DNA of 64,000 nt from Consotaella aegiceratis (GCF_036541425.1 NZ_JAZHFT010000024.1:1-64000); one strand, 5' to 3'; positions 34,488 through 44,489 are shown, counted from the stretch's first letter. The notes: generated by a model from the letters alone, not told the origin. Numbers and translations: made by a program.

Positions 34488-34943
34488 TCAGCGTTGGCGC
34501 GCCAGAAAGGCCTCGAAAGCGGCGAGCGTGGCCTCCGAGACATAGTGCTCGATACCTTCGGCATCTGTCTCGGCGACATCGCCCGGCACGCCGATCGCCG
34601 CCAGAAACTCCACGACCAGGCGATGACGGCCGCGCATCCGCTCCGCCATCTCGGCACCGGCCTCGGTCAGAAAGACGCCGCGATAGGGTCGCGACGTCAC
34701 CAGTCCTTCGCGCTTGAGCCGGGCGACGGCCTTGGTCGCCGTCGGATGGGTGACGCCCATGCAGCGCGCGATGTCGGTGATCCGCGCTTCGCCGTGCTCC
34801 TGGAAAAGATCGGCGATCAATTCGGTATAGTCTTCGAGGATTTCTGCCGAGCGGGCGGAGCGCGTCTGATCGAACCGTCGGGCATCGCCGGCCCCCGAGC
34901 CTCCGTTGCCGCTCGCCGCAGCCTCCTCGCGCTTGCGTGCCAA
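34488..34943 (-). CDS. mntR: Manganese-responsive repressor, DtxR family
   Basis: A 151-residue protein. The N-terminal winged helix is EDYTELIADLFQEHGEARITDIARCMGVTHPTATKAVARLKREGLVTSRPYRGVFLTEAG, followed by the short dimerisation/metal domain (GRHRLVVEFLAAIGVPGDVAETDAEGIEHYVSE). Asp and Glu near the start of the HTH plus the His/Glu residues of the second domain match metal ligands known for MntR, and there is no SH3-like third domain. It is divergent from mntH and matching GCC-N2-GGCTACA sites lie next to each gene. Confidence 0.9.
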   Translation of the reverse strand: MARKREEAAASGNGGSGAGDARRFDQTRSARSAEILEDYTELIADLFQEHGEARITDIARCMGVTHPTATKAVARLKREGLVTSRPYRGVFLTEAGAEMAERMRGRHRLVVEFLAAIGVPGDVAETDAEGIEHYVSEATLAAFEAFLARQR

Positions 34944-34998
34944 CCCGATCCTCCCTGTTGCGGCGGCCGACGCCTTGAAAGAGCCGTCCTAATATCAA

Positions 34999-35010
34999 GC
35001 CACGGCTACA
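34999..35010. promoter_or_regulatory. Putative MntR box on mntR side
   Basis: GCCACGGCTACA shares the GCC-N2-GGCTACA core with the perfect palindrome upstream of mntH, about 56 bp upstream of the mntR start. This suggests autoregulation. Confidence 0.55.
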
Positions 35011-35064
35011 AATTGCAACCAACAGGTCGGCACATCGTCCATGCTGGCGACTGCATCCTGCCCA

Positions 35065-35092
35065 TTGACAAAGTTGTAGCCGAGGCTACACT
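35065..35092 (+). promoter_or_regulatory. mntH promoter with embedded MntR operator
   Basis: A TTGACA -35 (35065-35070) and a TACACT -10 (35087-35092) are separated by 16 bp. The spacer and -10 are covered by a perfect inverted repeat TGTAGCC-GA-GGCTACA (35075-35090). Mn-loaded MntR bound here would block RNA polymerase. Confidence 0.72.
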
Positions 35093-35121
35093 TCCATGCA
35101 TTGTCATCAAGTTCCTGCCTT

Positions 35122-36429
<1,308 letters not shown>

Positions 36430-36447
36430 TGACGAAGTAGGACGCTC

Positions 36448-37260
36448 TCAGGTACGGTCACCGGCGGGGCATTCCTGGTTCGGGCGATGGTCGCCGGCCG
36501 CCCCGCCGATCGAGGCCCGATGGGCGCGGCAGGCCTCGCCGAAGGCTTCGAAGATGCGGCGCGAGGCGTCGTCGTCTTCCGCCCAATATTCGGGGTGCCA
36601 CTGGACGCCGAAGGCGAAGGCCCGGGCGCGGTCGACCGACACCGCCTCCACCGTTCCGTCCGGCGCGCGTGCCTCGACCGTCAAGCCGCCGGCAAGCCGA
36701 TCGATCGCCTGCCGATGCAGCGAGTTGACCTGGATCTCCGTCGCACCGACGAGGTTTGCGAGTTGTCCGGCACCGTCGAGCGTCACCGCGTGGCGAGGAG
36801 CGAAGCGCTCGTCCTGGTCCGGATGCGTCGGCGCGCGGTGGTCCATGCGGCCGGGCAGCGACTGGATCTCGGTCGCCAACGTGCCGCCGCAGGTGACGTT
36901 GAGCTCCTGCAGCCCACGGCAGATGGCGAGCAGAGGCATGCCATGGTCGATGGTCCGGCGAATGAGCGCGTCCGTTAGACGGTCGCGATCCTCATCAAAG
37001 GGCTCGTGGGCCGGCGAAGGGGACAGGCCGTAGCGTGTCGGGTGAACGTTGGTCGCCGACCCGGTGATCAGAACGCCGTCGACGCGCTGCAACAGCCCGT
37101 CCAGATCGATCTCCGGGGTCAGGGCGGGCACGATCACCGGCACGGCCTTCGCAACGCGCAGAAGCGCGGCGAGATAGGTCTCCGGAGCGGAATGCCAGCG
37201 GTAGTTCTCGAATTCGCGCACATCGGCGGGAACAGCGACGAGGATCGGGTCTGCGGGCAT
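36448..37260 (-). CDS. Gamma-glutamyl-GABA hydrolase-type glutamine amidotransferase
   Basis: A 270-residue class I amidotransferase-fold hydrolase of the peptidase C26/PuuD family. DGVLITGSATNVHPTRYG near residue 60, PLLAICRGLQELNVTCGGTL near 108 with the nucleophile Cys, and AFGVQWHPEYW near 220 with His-Glu complete the triad. It probably splits gamma-glutamyl amides, for example in putrescine degradation, though no other puu genes are adjacent. The start at 37260 is the first ATG that gives the family N-terminus; an upstream frame to 37353 looks spurious. Confidence 0.87.
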   Translation of the reverse strand: MPADPILVAVPADVREFENYRWHSAPETYLAALLRVAKAVPVIVPALTPEIDLDGLLQRVDGVLITGSATNVHPTRYGLSPSPAHEPFDEDRDRLTDALIRRTIDHGMPLLAICRGLQELNVTCGGTLATEIQSLPGRMDHRAPTHPDQDERFAPRHAVTLDGAGQLANLVGATEIQVNSLHRQAIDRLAGGLTVEARAPDGTVEAVSVDRARAFAFGVQWHPEYWAEDDDASRRIFEAFGEACRAHRASIGGAAGDHRPNQECPAGDRT

Positions 37261-37613
37261 GGCAAAGTCCAGACGGAGGGCACCGCCCACACATACCCGA
37301 CAGGAAGCGCGACGACGAGGGGCCGGCGCCTCGAAGACGGATTGTCGGCCCACAATCGGAAGGCCGGGGGTGGCGGATGGAGCGGGGGTCGTGATGCCCG
37401 CACTTCGTCCATTCTCGCGCAGGGTTGGTATGGCAGAAACCGATCTTGCAAACGATCGGGTTAGCCGATGCCGTTCGCCCCTGATGTGTCGTACGGGCCT
37501 GGGGGTCGCGCGTTTTGGGTCCGCGATGGTGTTTCGATCGCCCTGTCTGAAATCAGCTTTCAGGCAGGTGTGTCGCCGCGTTCATCCCATTCGTCGTGTC
37601 GAAAGGCCCGTGC
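37261..37613. other. Divergent intergenic region with hairpins
   Basis: 353 bp with no gene. A 10-bp stem (CTGTCTGAAA paired with TTTCAGGCAG, one G-T pair, loop TCAGC) lies at 37543-37567, 46 bp before the ParA-like gene, and a weaker CCGATC/GATCGG hairpin lies near 37440-37460. The first may be part of the 5' leader of the ParA-like gene. Confidence 0.4.
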
Positions 37614-38306
37614 ATGAACCCCGTCATTTCCATCGGCTCGCTCAAGACGTCCGGATCCTCGTCCCTGGCTCTCACCCTGGCGAGCGTCATCGCTGCCGTC
37701 GATGCGCCGGTGCTGCTGATCGATGCGGCGCGCGACGCCGATCTCGTCGCCTGGGCCCGGCTGCCCGGGCGGCCGTCGCGCATTCTGGTGGAGCCGGCGC
37801 AGGACGAGAGCGACCTGGAACGCCTGGTGCGGGACGGGCGTCGGCGCGGCGATGTGGTGATCATCGACGCCAGCGACCGGCCGTCGATGATCCGGGCCGG
37901 AGCCTGCCAGGCCGACCGGGTTCTGATCCCCGTCCGGTTCTCCCCGTTTTCGGCCCATGCCGGCGTCGCCACCGATCGGCTGTTGCGCACCGATGCCGAG
38001 GTCAACCGTCGCAGCCGTCACTGGTGCTTCGTGGCGAGCGCGGTCACGACGATCCCCAGCCGCATCGCCCGCGCGCTCGAGGCGATCATCGGTCAAAGCG
38101 ACACGCCGCGGTTTCCGATCGGACTGACCCAGCGGGCGGCCTACGAGGCGCCGTTCCTCAACGGCGGCACGATCTATACGCTGAGCGACGATACCGCGCC
38201 CGGACTGGAGCGCGCCCGCGATGAGGCGTGGACGTTCGCCCTCGACATGGGTCTCGTCGAAGAGCATTCGACGGCGCGTTGGACGCAGGATCTGCAAGCG
38301 GCCTGA
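37614..38306 (+). CDS. ParA/VirC1-like protein with degenerate P-loop
   Basis: A 230-residue protein with the fold pattern of ParA/MinD/VirC1 ATPases: VISIGSLKTSGSSSLALTLAS at the N-terminus, VLLIDAARDADLVAWA near residue 33, DVVIIDASDRPSM near 80 (switch II Asp) and DRVLIPVRFSPFSA near 98. The signature Lys is at the first deviant-Walker position, but GKT is replaced by SSS, so the phosphate-binding Lys is missing and normal ATP hydrolysis is doubtful. No ParB or parS site is nearby, so it is an orphan. A ribosome site AAAGG precedes the ATG. The gene stands alone before recX. Confidence 0.75.
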   Translation: MNPVISIGSLKTSGSSSLALTLASVIAAVDAPVLLIDAARDADLVAWARLPGRPSRILVEPAQDESDLERLVRDGRRRGDVVIIDASDRPSMIRAGACQADRVLIPVRFSPFSAHAGVATDRLLRTDAEVNRRSRHWCFVASAVTTIPSRIARALEAIIGQSDTPRFPIGLTQRAAYEAPFLNGGTIYTLSDDTAPGLERARDEAWTFALDMGLVEEHSTARWTQDLQAA

Positions 38307-38363
38307 ATCGGCGATTTCCGCCGAACCGTTCTCTTTTGCGGCCGTCCGTCTTATGACGGCGAT

Positions 38364-38918
38364 ATGCCGTTCGACGACGATTCCAAGAGTGCCGCGAAGG
38401 ATGCCAAGCCCAGGCCGGTGACGCGCGAGTGGCTGGTGCGGGCCGCAGGACTCTATCTTGGCCGCTATGCCAGTTCGCAGGAGAACCTGCGACGGGTGCT
38501 GCGGCGTAAAGTCGCGCGGCGTACGCGCGATGCAGATGCAGGGGAGGAGGCCGGGTCCCACGACACGCTGGTCGACGAAGTCATCGCGCAATTTGCCGAA
38601 CTGAAGCTGCTCGACGACGCCGCCTATGCCGAGGCGCGCGTGACCGCCTTGCGCCGGCGCGGTGCTCCGGCCCGCCAGATCGCTGCCAAGCTGCGGGAGA
38701 AGGGGGTCGATCCTGACATCGTCGGGGCGTCGGTCGACGACAGCGATCCGACCGAGCGCAAGGCCGCCATCGCCTATGCCAGACGCCGCCGGCTCGGATG
38801 CCATGGCGGCTCCGAGCGCGCCGAGAGGCGCGACAAGGATATTGCCGCTATGACCCGGGCGGGCTTTTCGCTGCGCCATGCGATCGCGGCGATCGACGGC
38901 ACCGAGGGCGAATTCTAG
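38364..38918 (+). CDS. recX: RecX family regulatory protein
   Basis: A 184-residue protein with RecX helical-repeat signatures: LVRAAGLYLGRYASSQENLRRVLRRKV near residue 30, VDEVIAQFAELKLLDDAAYAEARVTALRRRGAPARQIAAKLREKGV near 75-110 and KDIAAMTRAGFSLRHAIAAIDG near the end. RecX binds RecA filaments and limits their activity. recA is not nearby. The start ATG at 38364 is the first of the frame. The length is in the family's range. Confidence 0.83.
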   Translation: MPFDDDSKSAAKDAKPRPVTREWLVRAAGLYLGRYASSQENLRRVLRRKVARRTRDADAGEEAGSHDTLVDEVIAQFAELKLLDDAAYAEARVTALRRRGAPARQIAAKLREKGVDPDIVGASVDDSDPTERKAAIAYARRRRLGCHGGSERAERRDKDIAAMTRAGFSLRHAIAAIDGTEGEF

Positions 38919-39092
38919 AAACCGTCCGCTCCGCCATAAGTGGATGAGTTCATTTAAAATTTAAGGCGTGGCTCAGGGTTTTCGGAACCCACGCGCAAAG
39001 CCTTCGTTGTCCCGGCAACCCTGAAAAAGATGCGTCTCCCCGAGCCGACCTCGGTCGGACGACGGACGCCTATTCCCATGAAGGAGGTCGCC

Positions 39093-39656
39093 ATGCCGAG
39101 CATCAAAACCGCCAAGATCGCCATTCTCGCCACCGATGGCTTCGAGCAGTCCGAACTGCTGGAACCGCTGACCCAGCTCAGGAAGGCCGGCGCCGAGGTT
39201 CATGTCCTGTCGCCGAAGGACGGCACCATCACCGGGTGGGACACGGATCACTGGGGCGAGACGGTCGAGGTCGACAAGCGGCTCTCGGAGGTCCGCACAA
39301 CGGATTACGACGCCCTCGTCCTGCCGGGTGGTCAGATCAACCCCGACAAGCTCCGCGCCGACCCGAAGGTGGTCAGCTTCGTGCGCGAGTTCTACAATTC
39401 CAAGAAGCCGCTGGCCGCGATCTGCCATGCGCCCTGGCTGTTGGTCGAGGCCGACGTGCTCCACGATCGCGAGGTGACGTCGTACGCGTCCATCAAGACC
39501 GACGTGAAGAACGCCGGCGGCAATTGGGTCGACAAGGAGGTGGTGGTCGACGAAGGCCTGATCACCTCGCGCAATCCGGGGGATCTGCCGGCCTTCATCG
39601 CCAAGATCATCGAAGAGGTCGAGGAAGGCCCGCACACCGATCGCGAAGCAGCCTGA
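39093..39656 (+). CDS. DJ-1/PfpI family protein (type 1 glutamine-amidotransferase fold)
   Basis: A 187-residue PfpI/YhbO-like protein. IAILATDGFEQSELLEPL near the start contains the conserved Glu, ALVLPGGQINPDKLRADP near residue 70, and PLAAICHAPWLLVEADVL near 100 the nucleophile Cys-His pair. The group includes stress proteins with deglycase or chaperone activity claimed in the literature. The ATG at 39093 follows a strong AAGGAGG; an upstream frame to 39030 has none. A clear terminator follows at 39678, so it is probably a single-gene transcript. Confidence 0.9.
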   Translation: MPSIKTAKIAILATDGFEQSELLEPLTQLRKAGAEVHVLSPKDGTITGWDTDHWGETVEVDKRLSEVRTTDYDALVLPGGQINPDKLRADPKVVSFVREFYNSKKPLAAICHAPWLLVEADVLHDREVTSYASIKTDVKNAGGNWVDKEVVVDEGLITSRNPGDLPAFIAKIIEEVEEGPHTDREAA

Positions 39657-39677
39657 TCGACCTCACATCGACCAAGG

Positions 39678-39709
39678 AGGCCGGTAGCCGAGCGCTGCCG
39701 GCCTTTTTA
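39678..39709 (+). terminator. Rho-independent terminator of the PfpI gene
   Basis: An 11-bp stem AGGCCGGTAGC / GCTGCCGGCCT (one G-T pair) with a small CGAGC loop is followed by TTTTTAT, 21 bp after the stop. Confidence 0.85.
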
Positions 39710-39784
39710 TTGTCGCTTAATGTCGCGTTGCCATTTTGCCGCACGATCGTGTATGTGCCTTGAACAACTTCCATGGAGGACGAG

Positions 39785-40009
39785 ATGGCCGAACGCGCCA
39801 GCTTCGAAGTCGGAACCGCAGCCGAGATGGACTATCCCGAGCACGAGCGCACTTACGCGCTGTTCCTGGGAATGTTCAAATGGGGCGGTGTCCTTGTGGC
39901 ATCGCTTCTGATCGGCATGCTTTTCGGATTTTTTGGGGGTGGCGGCTTTATCGGCGGCGCGTTGGCCTTCATTGTGGTTGCCGCGATCATCTATTTCGTC
40001 GCGCGCTGA
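39785..40009 (+). CDS. aa3-type cytochrome c oxidase subunit IV
   Basis: A 74-residue protein. MDYPEHERTYALFLGMFKWG, then two hydrophobic stretches (GGVLVASLLIGMLFGFF and GGALAFIVVAAIIYFVAR), matches the alphaproteobacterial bacterial COX4_pro_2 subunit, which is a small single- or double-helix subunit of the aa3 oxidase. The start is 39785, with GGAGG at 39775-39779. It lies 104 bp upstream of pntAA; this neighbourhood is common in rhizobia and not linked to the other oxidase genes. Confidence 0.85.
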   Translation: MAERASFEVGTAAEMDYPEHERTYALFLGMFKWGGVLVASLLIGMLFGFFGGGGFIGGALAFIVVAAIIYFVAR

Positions 40010-40113
40010 GTGTGGTCCTCGGGCCTGCCCGAATGGGGGCAGGTGCCGTCTTGGCTCGATTGCTGCGTTGGCGAAGCGGGGAACGGCGCGCGGCAAGGCC
40101 TTGAAGAGGGGAG

Positions 40114-41331
40114 ATGGCTTTGAAGCTTTTTGTTCCGAAGGAGCGTGACGCGGGCGAACCACGCGTCGCGGCTTCGCCCGACACCGTCAAGCGTCTGAAG
40201 GGCCTGGGGTTCGACATAACCGTCGAGGCCGGGGCCGGGGCCGAGTCGCGGATGACCGACGAGGCCTTTTCCGCGGTCGGTGCGAACATCGGTTCGGCCG
40301 ATGATGCCAAGGACGCTGACGTCATCCTGAAGGTGCGTCGCCCCGAGGCTGACGAACTGGCCGGCTATAAGCGCGGCGCCGTGGTCATCGCGATCATGGA
40401 TCCCTATGGCCAGGACGAGGCGATCGGCAAGATGGCGGAGGCCGGAGTTTCCGCTTTCGCCATGGAGTTCATGCCGCGCATCACCCGGGCCCAGGTCATG
40501 GACGTGCTGTCGAGCCAGGCCAACTTGGCCGGCTACCAGGCCGTCCTCGACGCCGCTTCCGAATTCGACCGGGCTTTTCCGATGATGATGACGGCGGCCG
40601 GCACCGTTCCGGCGGCCCGCGTCTTCGTGATGGGCGCGGGCGTCGCCGGTCTGCAGGCGATCGCCACCGCCAAGCGTCTCGGCGCGGTAATCACCGCGAC
40701 CGATGTGCGGCCGGCGGCCAAGGAGCAGGTCGAATCCCTCGGCGGCAAGTTCATCGCCGTCGAGGACGAGGAGTTCAAGCAGGCCGAAACGGCGGGCGGC
40801 TACGCCAAGGAGATGTCGAAGGAGTATCAGGCCAAGCAGGCCGAACTCGTCGCCTCCCATATCGCCAAGCAGGACGTGGTGATCACCACGGCGCTCATCC
40901 CCGGTCGCCCGGCGCCCCGCCTGGTGACCCGCGAGATGATCGATTCGATGAAGCCCGGCTCGGTGCTGATCGATCTGGCTGTCGAGCGCGGCGGCAATGT
41001 CGAGGGCGCGGTTCCGGGCCAGGTGGTCCAGGTCGGTCCCGCCAAGGTGGTGGGTCATCTCAACGTGGCGGGCCGTATCGCGGCGACCGCCTCGCTGCTT
41101 TACGCCAAGAACGTCGCCGCCTTCGTCGAAACCATGGTCGACAAGGAGACGAAGGCGCTCAAGCTCGATTTCGGGGACGAACTGATCAGCGCCACGGCGC
41201 TGACCCACGAGGGGAAGGTCGTTCATCCGAGGTTCGCCAAGGCCGAGGAGCCGGCGGCTCCCACGTCCGAACCGGAGGTCGCCGTCGAGGCCGGCCCGGC
41301 GAGCGAAGCCGACGCACAGGGGGATAATTGA
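40114..41331 (+). CDS. pntAA: NAD(P) transhydrogenase subunit alpha, part 1
   Basis: A 405-residue soluble domain dI. KERDAGEPRVAASPDTVKRL at the start, VLKVRRPEADEL near residue 72, RVFVMGAGVAGLQAIATAKRLGAVITATDVRP near 170 (NAD-binding Rossmann fold), and ITTALIPGRPAPRLVTREM near 255 are all family signatures. The complex uses the proton gradient to reduce NADP with NADH. The C-terminus has an Ala/Pro/Glu linker before the next subunit. The stop overlaps the pntAB start by one base. In rhizobia the alpha subunit is split, as here. Confidence 0.94.
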   Translation: MALKLFVPKERDAGEPRVAASPDTVKRLKGLGFDITVEAGAGAESRMTDEAFSAVGANIGSADDAKDADVILKVRRPEADELAGYKRGAVVIAIMDPYGQDEAIGKMAEAGVSAFAMEFMPRITRAQVMDVLSSQANLAGYQAVLDAASEFDRAFPMMMTAAGTVPAARVFVMGAGVAGLQAIATAKRLGAVITATDVRPAAKEQVESLGGKFIAVEDEEFKQAETAGGYAKEMSKEYQAKQAELVASHIAKQDVVITTALIPGRPAPRLVTREMIDSMKPGSVLIDLAVERGGNVEGAVPGQVVQVGPAKVVGHLNVAGRIAATASLLYAKNVAAFVETMVDKETKALKLDFGDELISATALTHEGKVVHPRFAKAEEPAAPTSEPEVAVEAGPASEADAQGDN

Positions 41332-41759
41332 TGGAGACAGAAACAGCCTTGGACGCCTTGCGCAAGCTGGATGACGCGGGCGCTGCCATCGATAGCGCGC
41401 GCAACAGCGTGCAGGGCCTGCTGGACGACGTCGCGGCTCAAGGCGTTGCCGGGGTCGCCCACGCGGCGACCGGCATCGACCCGTTCGTCTTCCATTTCGC
41501 CATCTTCGTTCTGGCGATCTTCGTCGGCTACTACGTCGTGTGGTCGGTGACGCCGGCGCTGCACACGCCGCTGATGTCGGTCACCAACGCCATTTCCTCG
41601 GTGATCATCGTCGGTGCGCTGCTGGCCGTGGGCATCAGCGCCTCCGGTCTGGCGACCGGCTTCGGCTTCGTCGCCCTGATCCTGGCGAGCGTCAACATCT
41701 TCGGCGGTTTTCTTGTCACCCAGCGCATGCTGGCGATGTACAAGAAAAAAGAAAAGTGA
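41331..41759 (+). CDS. pntAB: NAD(P) transhydrogenase subunit alpha, part 2 (membrane)
   Basis: A 142-residue membrane subunit: after a soluble N-terminal segment of 50 residues there are three to four hydrophobic helices (FHFAIFVLAIFVGYYVVW, TPLMSVTNAISSVIIVGALLAVG, FGFVALILASVNIFGGFLVTQRMLAMY), matching the C-terminal half of single-chain PntA. It contributes to the proton channel with PntB. Translation is coupled to pntAA by a one-base overlap and pntB follows after 14 bp. Confidence 0.93.
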   Translation: METETALDALRKLDDAGAAIDSARNSVQGLLDDVAAQGVAGVAHAATGIDPFVFHFAIFVLAIFVGYYVVWSVTPALHTPLMSVTNAISSVIIVGALLAVGISASGLATGFGFVALILASVNIFGGFLVTQRMLAMYKKKEK

Positions 41760-41773
41760 GGGGCTGAGCGACC

Positions 41774-43174
41774 ATGTCCGAGAGTTTCGCAGCCTTCCTC
41801 TACCTCGTGTCAGGCGTCCTGTTTATCCTGGCACTGCGGGGACTGTCCCATCCCACCACCAGCCGTCAGGGCAATGTCTATGGCATGGTCGGCATGGGCA
41901 TCGCCATCCTGACCACGCTGTTTCTGGCAGAGCCGTCCTTCGGCGGACTGGTGCTGATCGTCATCGGCATCGCCATCGGCGGTGGCGCCGGTGCGGTGAT
42001 CGCCCGACGCATCGCCATGACCGCGATGCCGCAGCTGGTTGCCGCCTTTCACAGCCTCGTCGGCCTTGCCGCCGTCATGGTGGCGGCGGCCGCGCTCTAT
42101 GCGCCGGAATCGATCGGTATCGGCACGATCGGCGACATTCACACCCAAGCGCTGATCGAAATGTCGATCGGCGTCGCCATCGGCGCCATCACCTTCACCG
42201 GCTCGGTGATCGCCTTCCTGAAGCTCGATGGACGGATGAGCGGCAAGCCGATCATCCTGCCGTCGCGACACCTGATCAACGGCGGCCTCGGCGTGCTGCT
42301 GATCCTGATGGTGATCTGGCTGGCGGCCAGCGAGAGCCATGTGGCCTTCTGGCTGATCGTCCTCGTGGCGCTTGCCCTGGGCGTGCTCCTGATCATCCCG
42401 ATCGGCGGCGCCGACATGCCGGTGGTCGTCTCGATGCTCAACTCCTATTCGGGTTGGGCGGCGGCTGGTATCGGCTTCACGTTGCAGAACCTGGCGCTGA
42501 TCATCACCGGCGCGCTGGTCGGCTCGTCGGGCGCGATCCTGTCCTACATCATGTGCAAGGGCATGAACCGCTCGTTCTTCTCGGTGATCATGGGCGGCTT
42601 CGGTGGCGAGAGCGGCCCGGCCGGTGGCGGTGATCTCGGCGATCGGACGGTCAAGCAGGGCTCGGCCGACGACGCGGCCTATCTGATGAAGAACGCGTCC
42701 AAGGTGATCATCGTGCCGGGCTACGGCATGGCGGTGGCCCAGGCTCAGCATGCGCTGCGCGAGATGGCCGATGCGCTGAAGCGCGAAGGGGTCGATGTCA
42801 AATACGCCATCCATCCGGTGGCGGGCCGCATGCCGGGGCACATGAACGTACTCTTGGCCGAGGCCAACGTGCCCTATGACGAGGTGTTCGAACTGGAAGA
42901 CATCAACTCCGAGTTCGCTCAGACGGACGTCGCCTTCGTCATCGGCGCCAACGACGTGACCAACCCGGCGGCGCGCGACGATCCGACGTCGCCGATCTAC
43001 GGCATGCCGATCCTCAACGTCGACCAGGCCGGCACCTGCCTGTTCGTCAAGCGGTCGCTGTCGTCGGGTTATGCGGGCATCGACAACACCTTGTTCTACA
43101 AGGACAACACCATGATGCTATTCGCCGATGCCAAGAAGATGGTCGAAGACATCGTCAAGGCGATGGCGGAATAA
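41774..43174 (+). CDS. pntB: NAD(P) transhydrogenase subunit beta
   Basis: A 466-residue protein: the first 260 residues form about eight or nine membrane helices, and the C-terminal 180 residues form the NADP-binding domain (VIIVPGYGMAVAQAQHALREMADALKREGVDVKYAIHPVAGRMPGHMNVLLAEANVPYD, then FVIGANDVTNPAARDDPTSPIYGMPIL). It completes the proton-translocating transhydrogenase. It is the last gene of the operon, which ends at the terminator at 43204. Confidence 0.95.
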   Translation: MSESFAAFLYLVSGVLFILALRGLSHPTTSRQGNVYGMVGMGIAILTTLFLAEPSFGGLVLIVIGIAIGGGAGAVIARRIAMTAMPQLVAAFHSLVGLAAVMVAAAALYAPESIGIGTIGDIHTQALIEMSIGVAIGAITFTGSVIAFLKLDGRMSGKPIILPSRHLINGGLGVLLILMVIWLAASESHVAFWLIVLVALALGVLLIIPIGGADMPVVVSMLNSYSGWAAAGIGFTLQNLALIITGALVGSSGAILSYIMCKGMNRSFFSVIMGGFGGESGPAGGGDLGDRTVKQGSADDAAYLMKNASKVIIVPGYGMAVAQAQHALREMADALKREGVDVKYAIHPVAGRMPGHMNVLLAEANVPYDEVFELEDINSEFAQTDVAFVIGANDVTNPAARDDPTSPIYGMPILNVDQAGTCLFVKRSLSSGYAGIDNTLFYKDNTMMLFADAKKMVEDIVKAMAE

Positions 43175-43203
43175 GCCGCTTCTGATTTCTCTATTCATAT
43201 GCA

Positions 43204-43236
43204 AAGGCCCGCGTCGTGCGACGCGGGCCTTCTTGT
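43204..43236 (+). terminator. Rho-independent terminator of the pnt operon
   Basis: A 13-bp GC-rich inverted repeat (AAGGCCCGCGTCG / CGACGCGGGCCTT) is followed by CTTGTTT, 29 bp after the pntB stop. Confidence 0.82.
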
Positions 43237-43269
43237 TTGGTGCGAACTCTTTGAAGGAGCTCGGATCGA

Positions 43270-43755
43270 TCAGCCGGCCGTGCCGATGCGCGTCAGGGTG
43301 AATTTGGTAACGCCGATGGCGGCGTTCACGCCTTCCTGGGCCTGCACGCTGAGGGGCTGCAGGGTGAAGCCGCTATCCGGGCCGCCGACGAGGACCTTCA
43401 CGCCGGCACCCGCGGCAAACGAAGCATCGGCCTTCGCACCGGAATAGGTGCCTTCCAGCGACCACGGCTTATAGGCGTCGGGGCTGGCGGCCAGAACCGT
43501 CCATTCCATCACCGTATCGCCGGTCACGCCGACGTCGAGCCCAAACGTGTCGAGCGTGGCGGTATAGGTCTCCGGCGGCTCCTGGCTGTTGGCGGGATCG
43601 AATTCGCAGAGAAGGTTTTCCGACGAACCCACGATAAAGCCCGTGTGGCCCTCGCTATGGCAGGTGAGCGAGCCGAGTTCGGCATCGGCATGGGCCGCGA
43701 GCGGTGCGGCAAGCAGGCCGGCGAGCACGGTAGCGGACGCAAGAGCGGTACGCAT
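43270..43755 (-). CDS. DUF992 exported protein
   Basis: A 161-residue protein. The first 23 residues (MRTALASATVLAGLLAAPLA plus AHA) are a signal peptide. The mature part has LGSLTCHSEGHTGFIVGSSENLLCEF, TATLDTFGLDVGVTGDTVMEWTVLA, LEGTYSGAKADASFAAGAGVKVLVGG and SGFTLQPLSVQAQEGVNAAIGV, which are the beta-rich blocks of DUF992, with two Cys. The family is periplasmic in alphaproteobacteria and has no known function. The start is set at 43755 with GGAAA upstream. Confidence 0.85.
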   Translation of the reverse strand: MRTALASATVLAGLLAAPLAAHADAELGSLTCHSEGHTGFIVGSSENLLCEFDPANSQEPPETYTATLDTFGLDVGVTGDTVMEWTVLAASPDAYKPWSLEGTYSGAKADASFAAGAGVKVLVGGPDSGFTLQPLSVQAQEGVNAAIGVTKFTLTRIGTAG

Positions 43756-43953
43756 CAGACATTTCCTTTCGTTGGACATGCCCAGAAAATGGCTGCGGCC
43801 GCGATAGGTTTCACTCAAACTTGGGGATGAATGTTTCATTTTGTGAAGTGGCGGCCCGGGCGGCCACATCGATACGGATCAACAGGGCGTCGGCGCCGTC
43901 GGTGCAAAGGGCCTTTGCCAAGGGGCAGCGGTCGGTCCTATCGGGTTGGATCC

Positions 43954-44367
43954 TCAGCGTCCGAGACGCCCGGCGGACCGCTCGACCAGCTCGATCATGA
44001 TGCTGTCGGGGTCACGACAGAAGGCGACCTTGCGAACGATGTCGGTGTTTTCCGCCAGGCGTGGCTGGACCACCATCTCGACGCCCGCGGCCTCCAGCCT
44101 GGCGGCCATCGCCTCGACGTCGTCGACCCAGAAGGTGAGGTGGCGCAGGCCGGCGCGGCCATCGGGAACATCGTCCGCCGGGGCGGTCTCCGTGGCCGGG
44201 CAGACCATCTCCAGCATGACGTCGCCGATCTGGAGAAAGAGCAACTCGTGCCCCTGCCGGCCGGTGCGCCGAGAGACCAGTTCAAACCCCAGCAGATCGA
44301 CGTAGAACGCGATGGTCGCATCGACATTCGAGATCGTCATTCCGACATGTTCGAAACCGCGCAGCAT
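43954..44367 (-). CDS. VOC family (glyoxalase/dioxygenase-fold) protein
   Basis: A 137-residue protein with two beta-alpha-beta-beta-beta modules: FEHVGMTISNVDATIAFYVDLLGFEL at the start (metal-ligand His), LLFLQIGDVMLEMV near 42 (Glu), LRHLTFWVDDVEAMAARLEAAGVEM near 75 (His) and FCRDPDSIMIELVE near 115 (Glu). It could be a glyoxalase I-like or other metal-dependent enzyme. The GGGGAGG site lies before the ATG. No neighbours point to a substrate. Confidence 0.86.
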   Translation of the reverse strand: MLRGFEHVGMTISNVDATIAFYVDLLGFELVSRRTGRQGHELLFLQIGDVMLEMVCPATETAPADDVPDGRAGLRHLTFWVDDVEAMAARLEAAGVEMVVQPRLAENTDIVRKVAFCRDPDSIMIELVERSAGRLGR

Positions 44368-44489
44368 GGCGATGTCCTCCCCTCATCTCGCGCGCCGGCA
44401 AGCGCCCGGCGCGTCGTGCACGCAAGCCGCGTCATGCGCCATCGTCCGATGAAGAGCAAGCATGCCGATGGCCGTGGGGCCTTAGGGCC

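Noticed and set aside
40025..40044. CCTGCCC/GGGCAGG hairpin before pntAA as a riboswitch or terminator
   Set aside because: No T-run, too short for a known riboswitch, and a single stem only.
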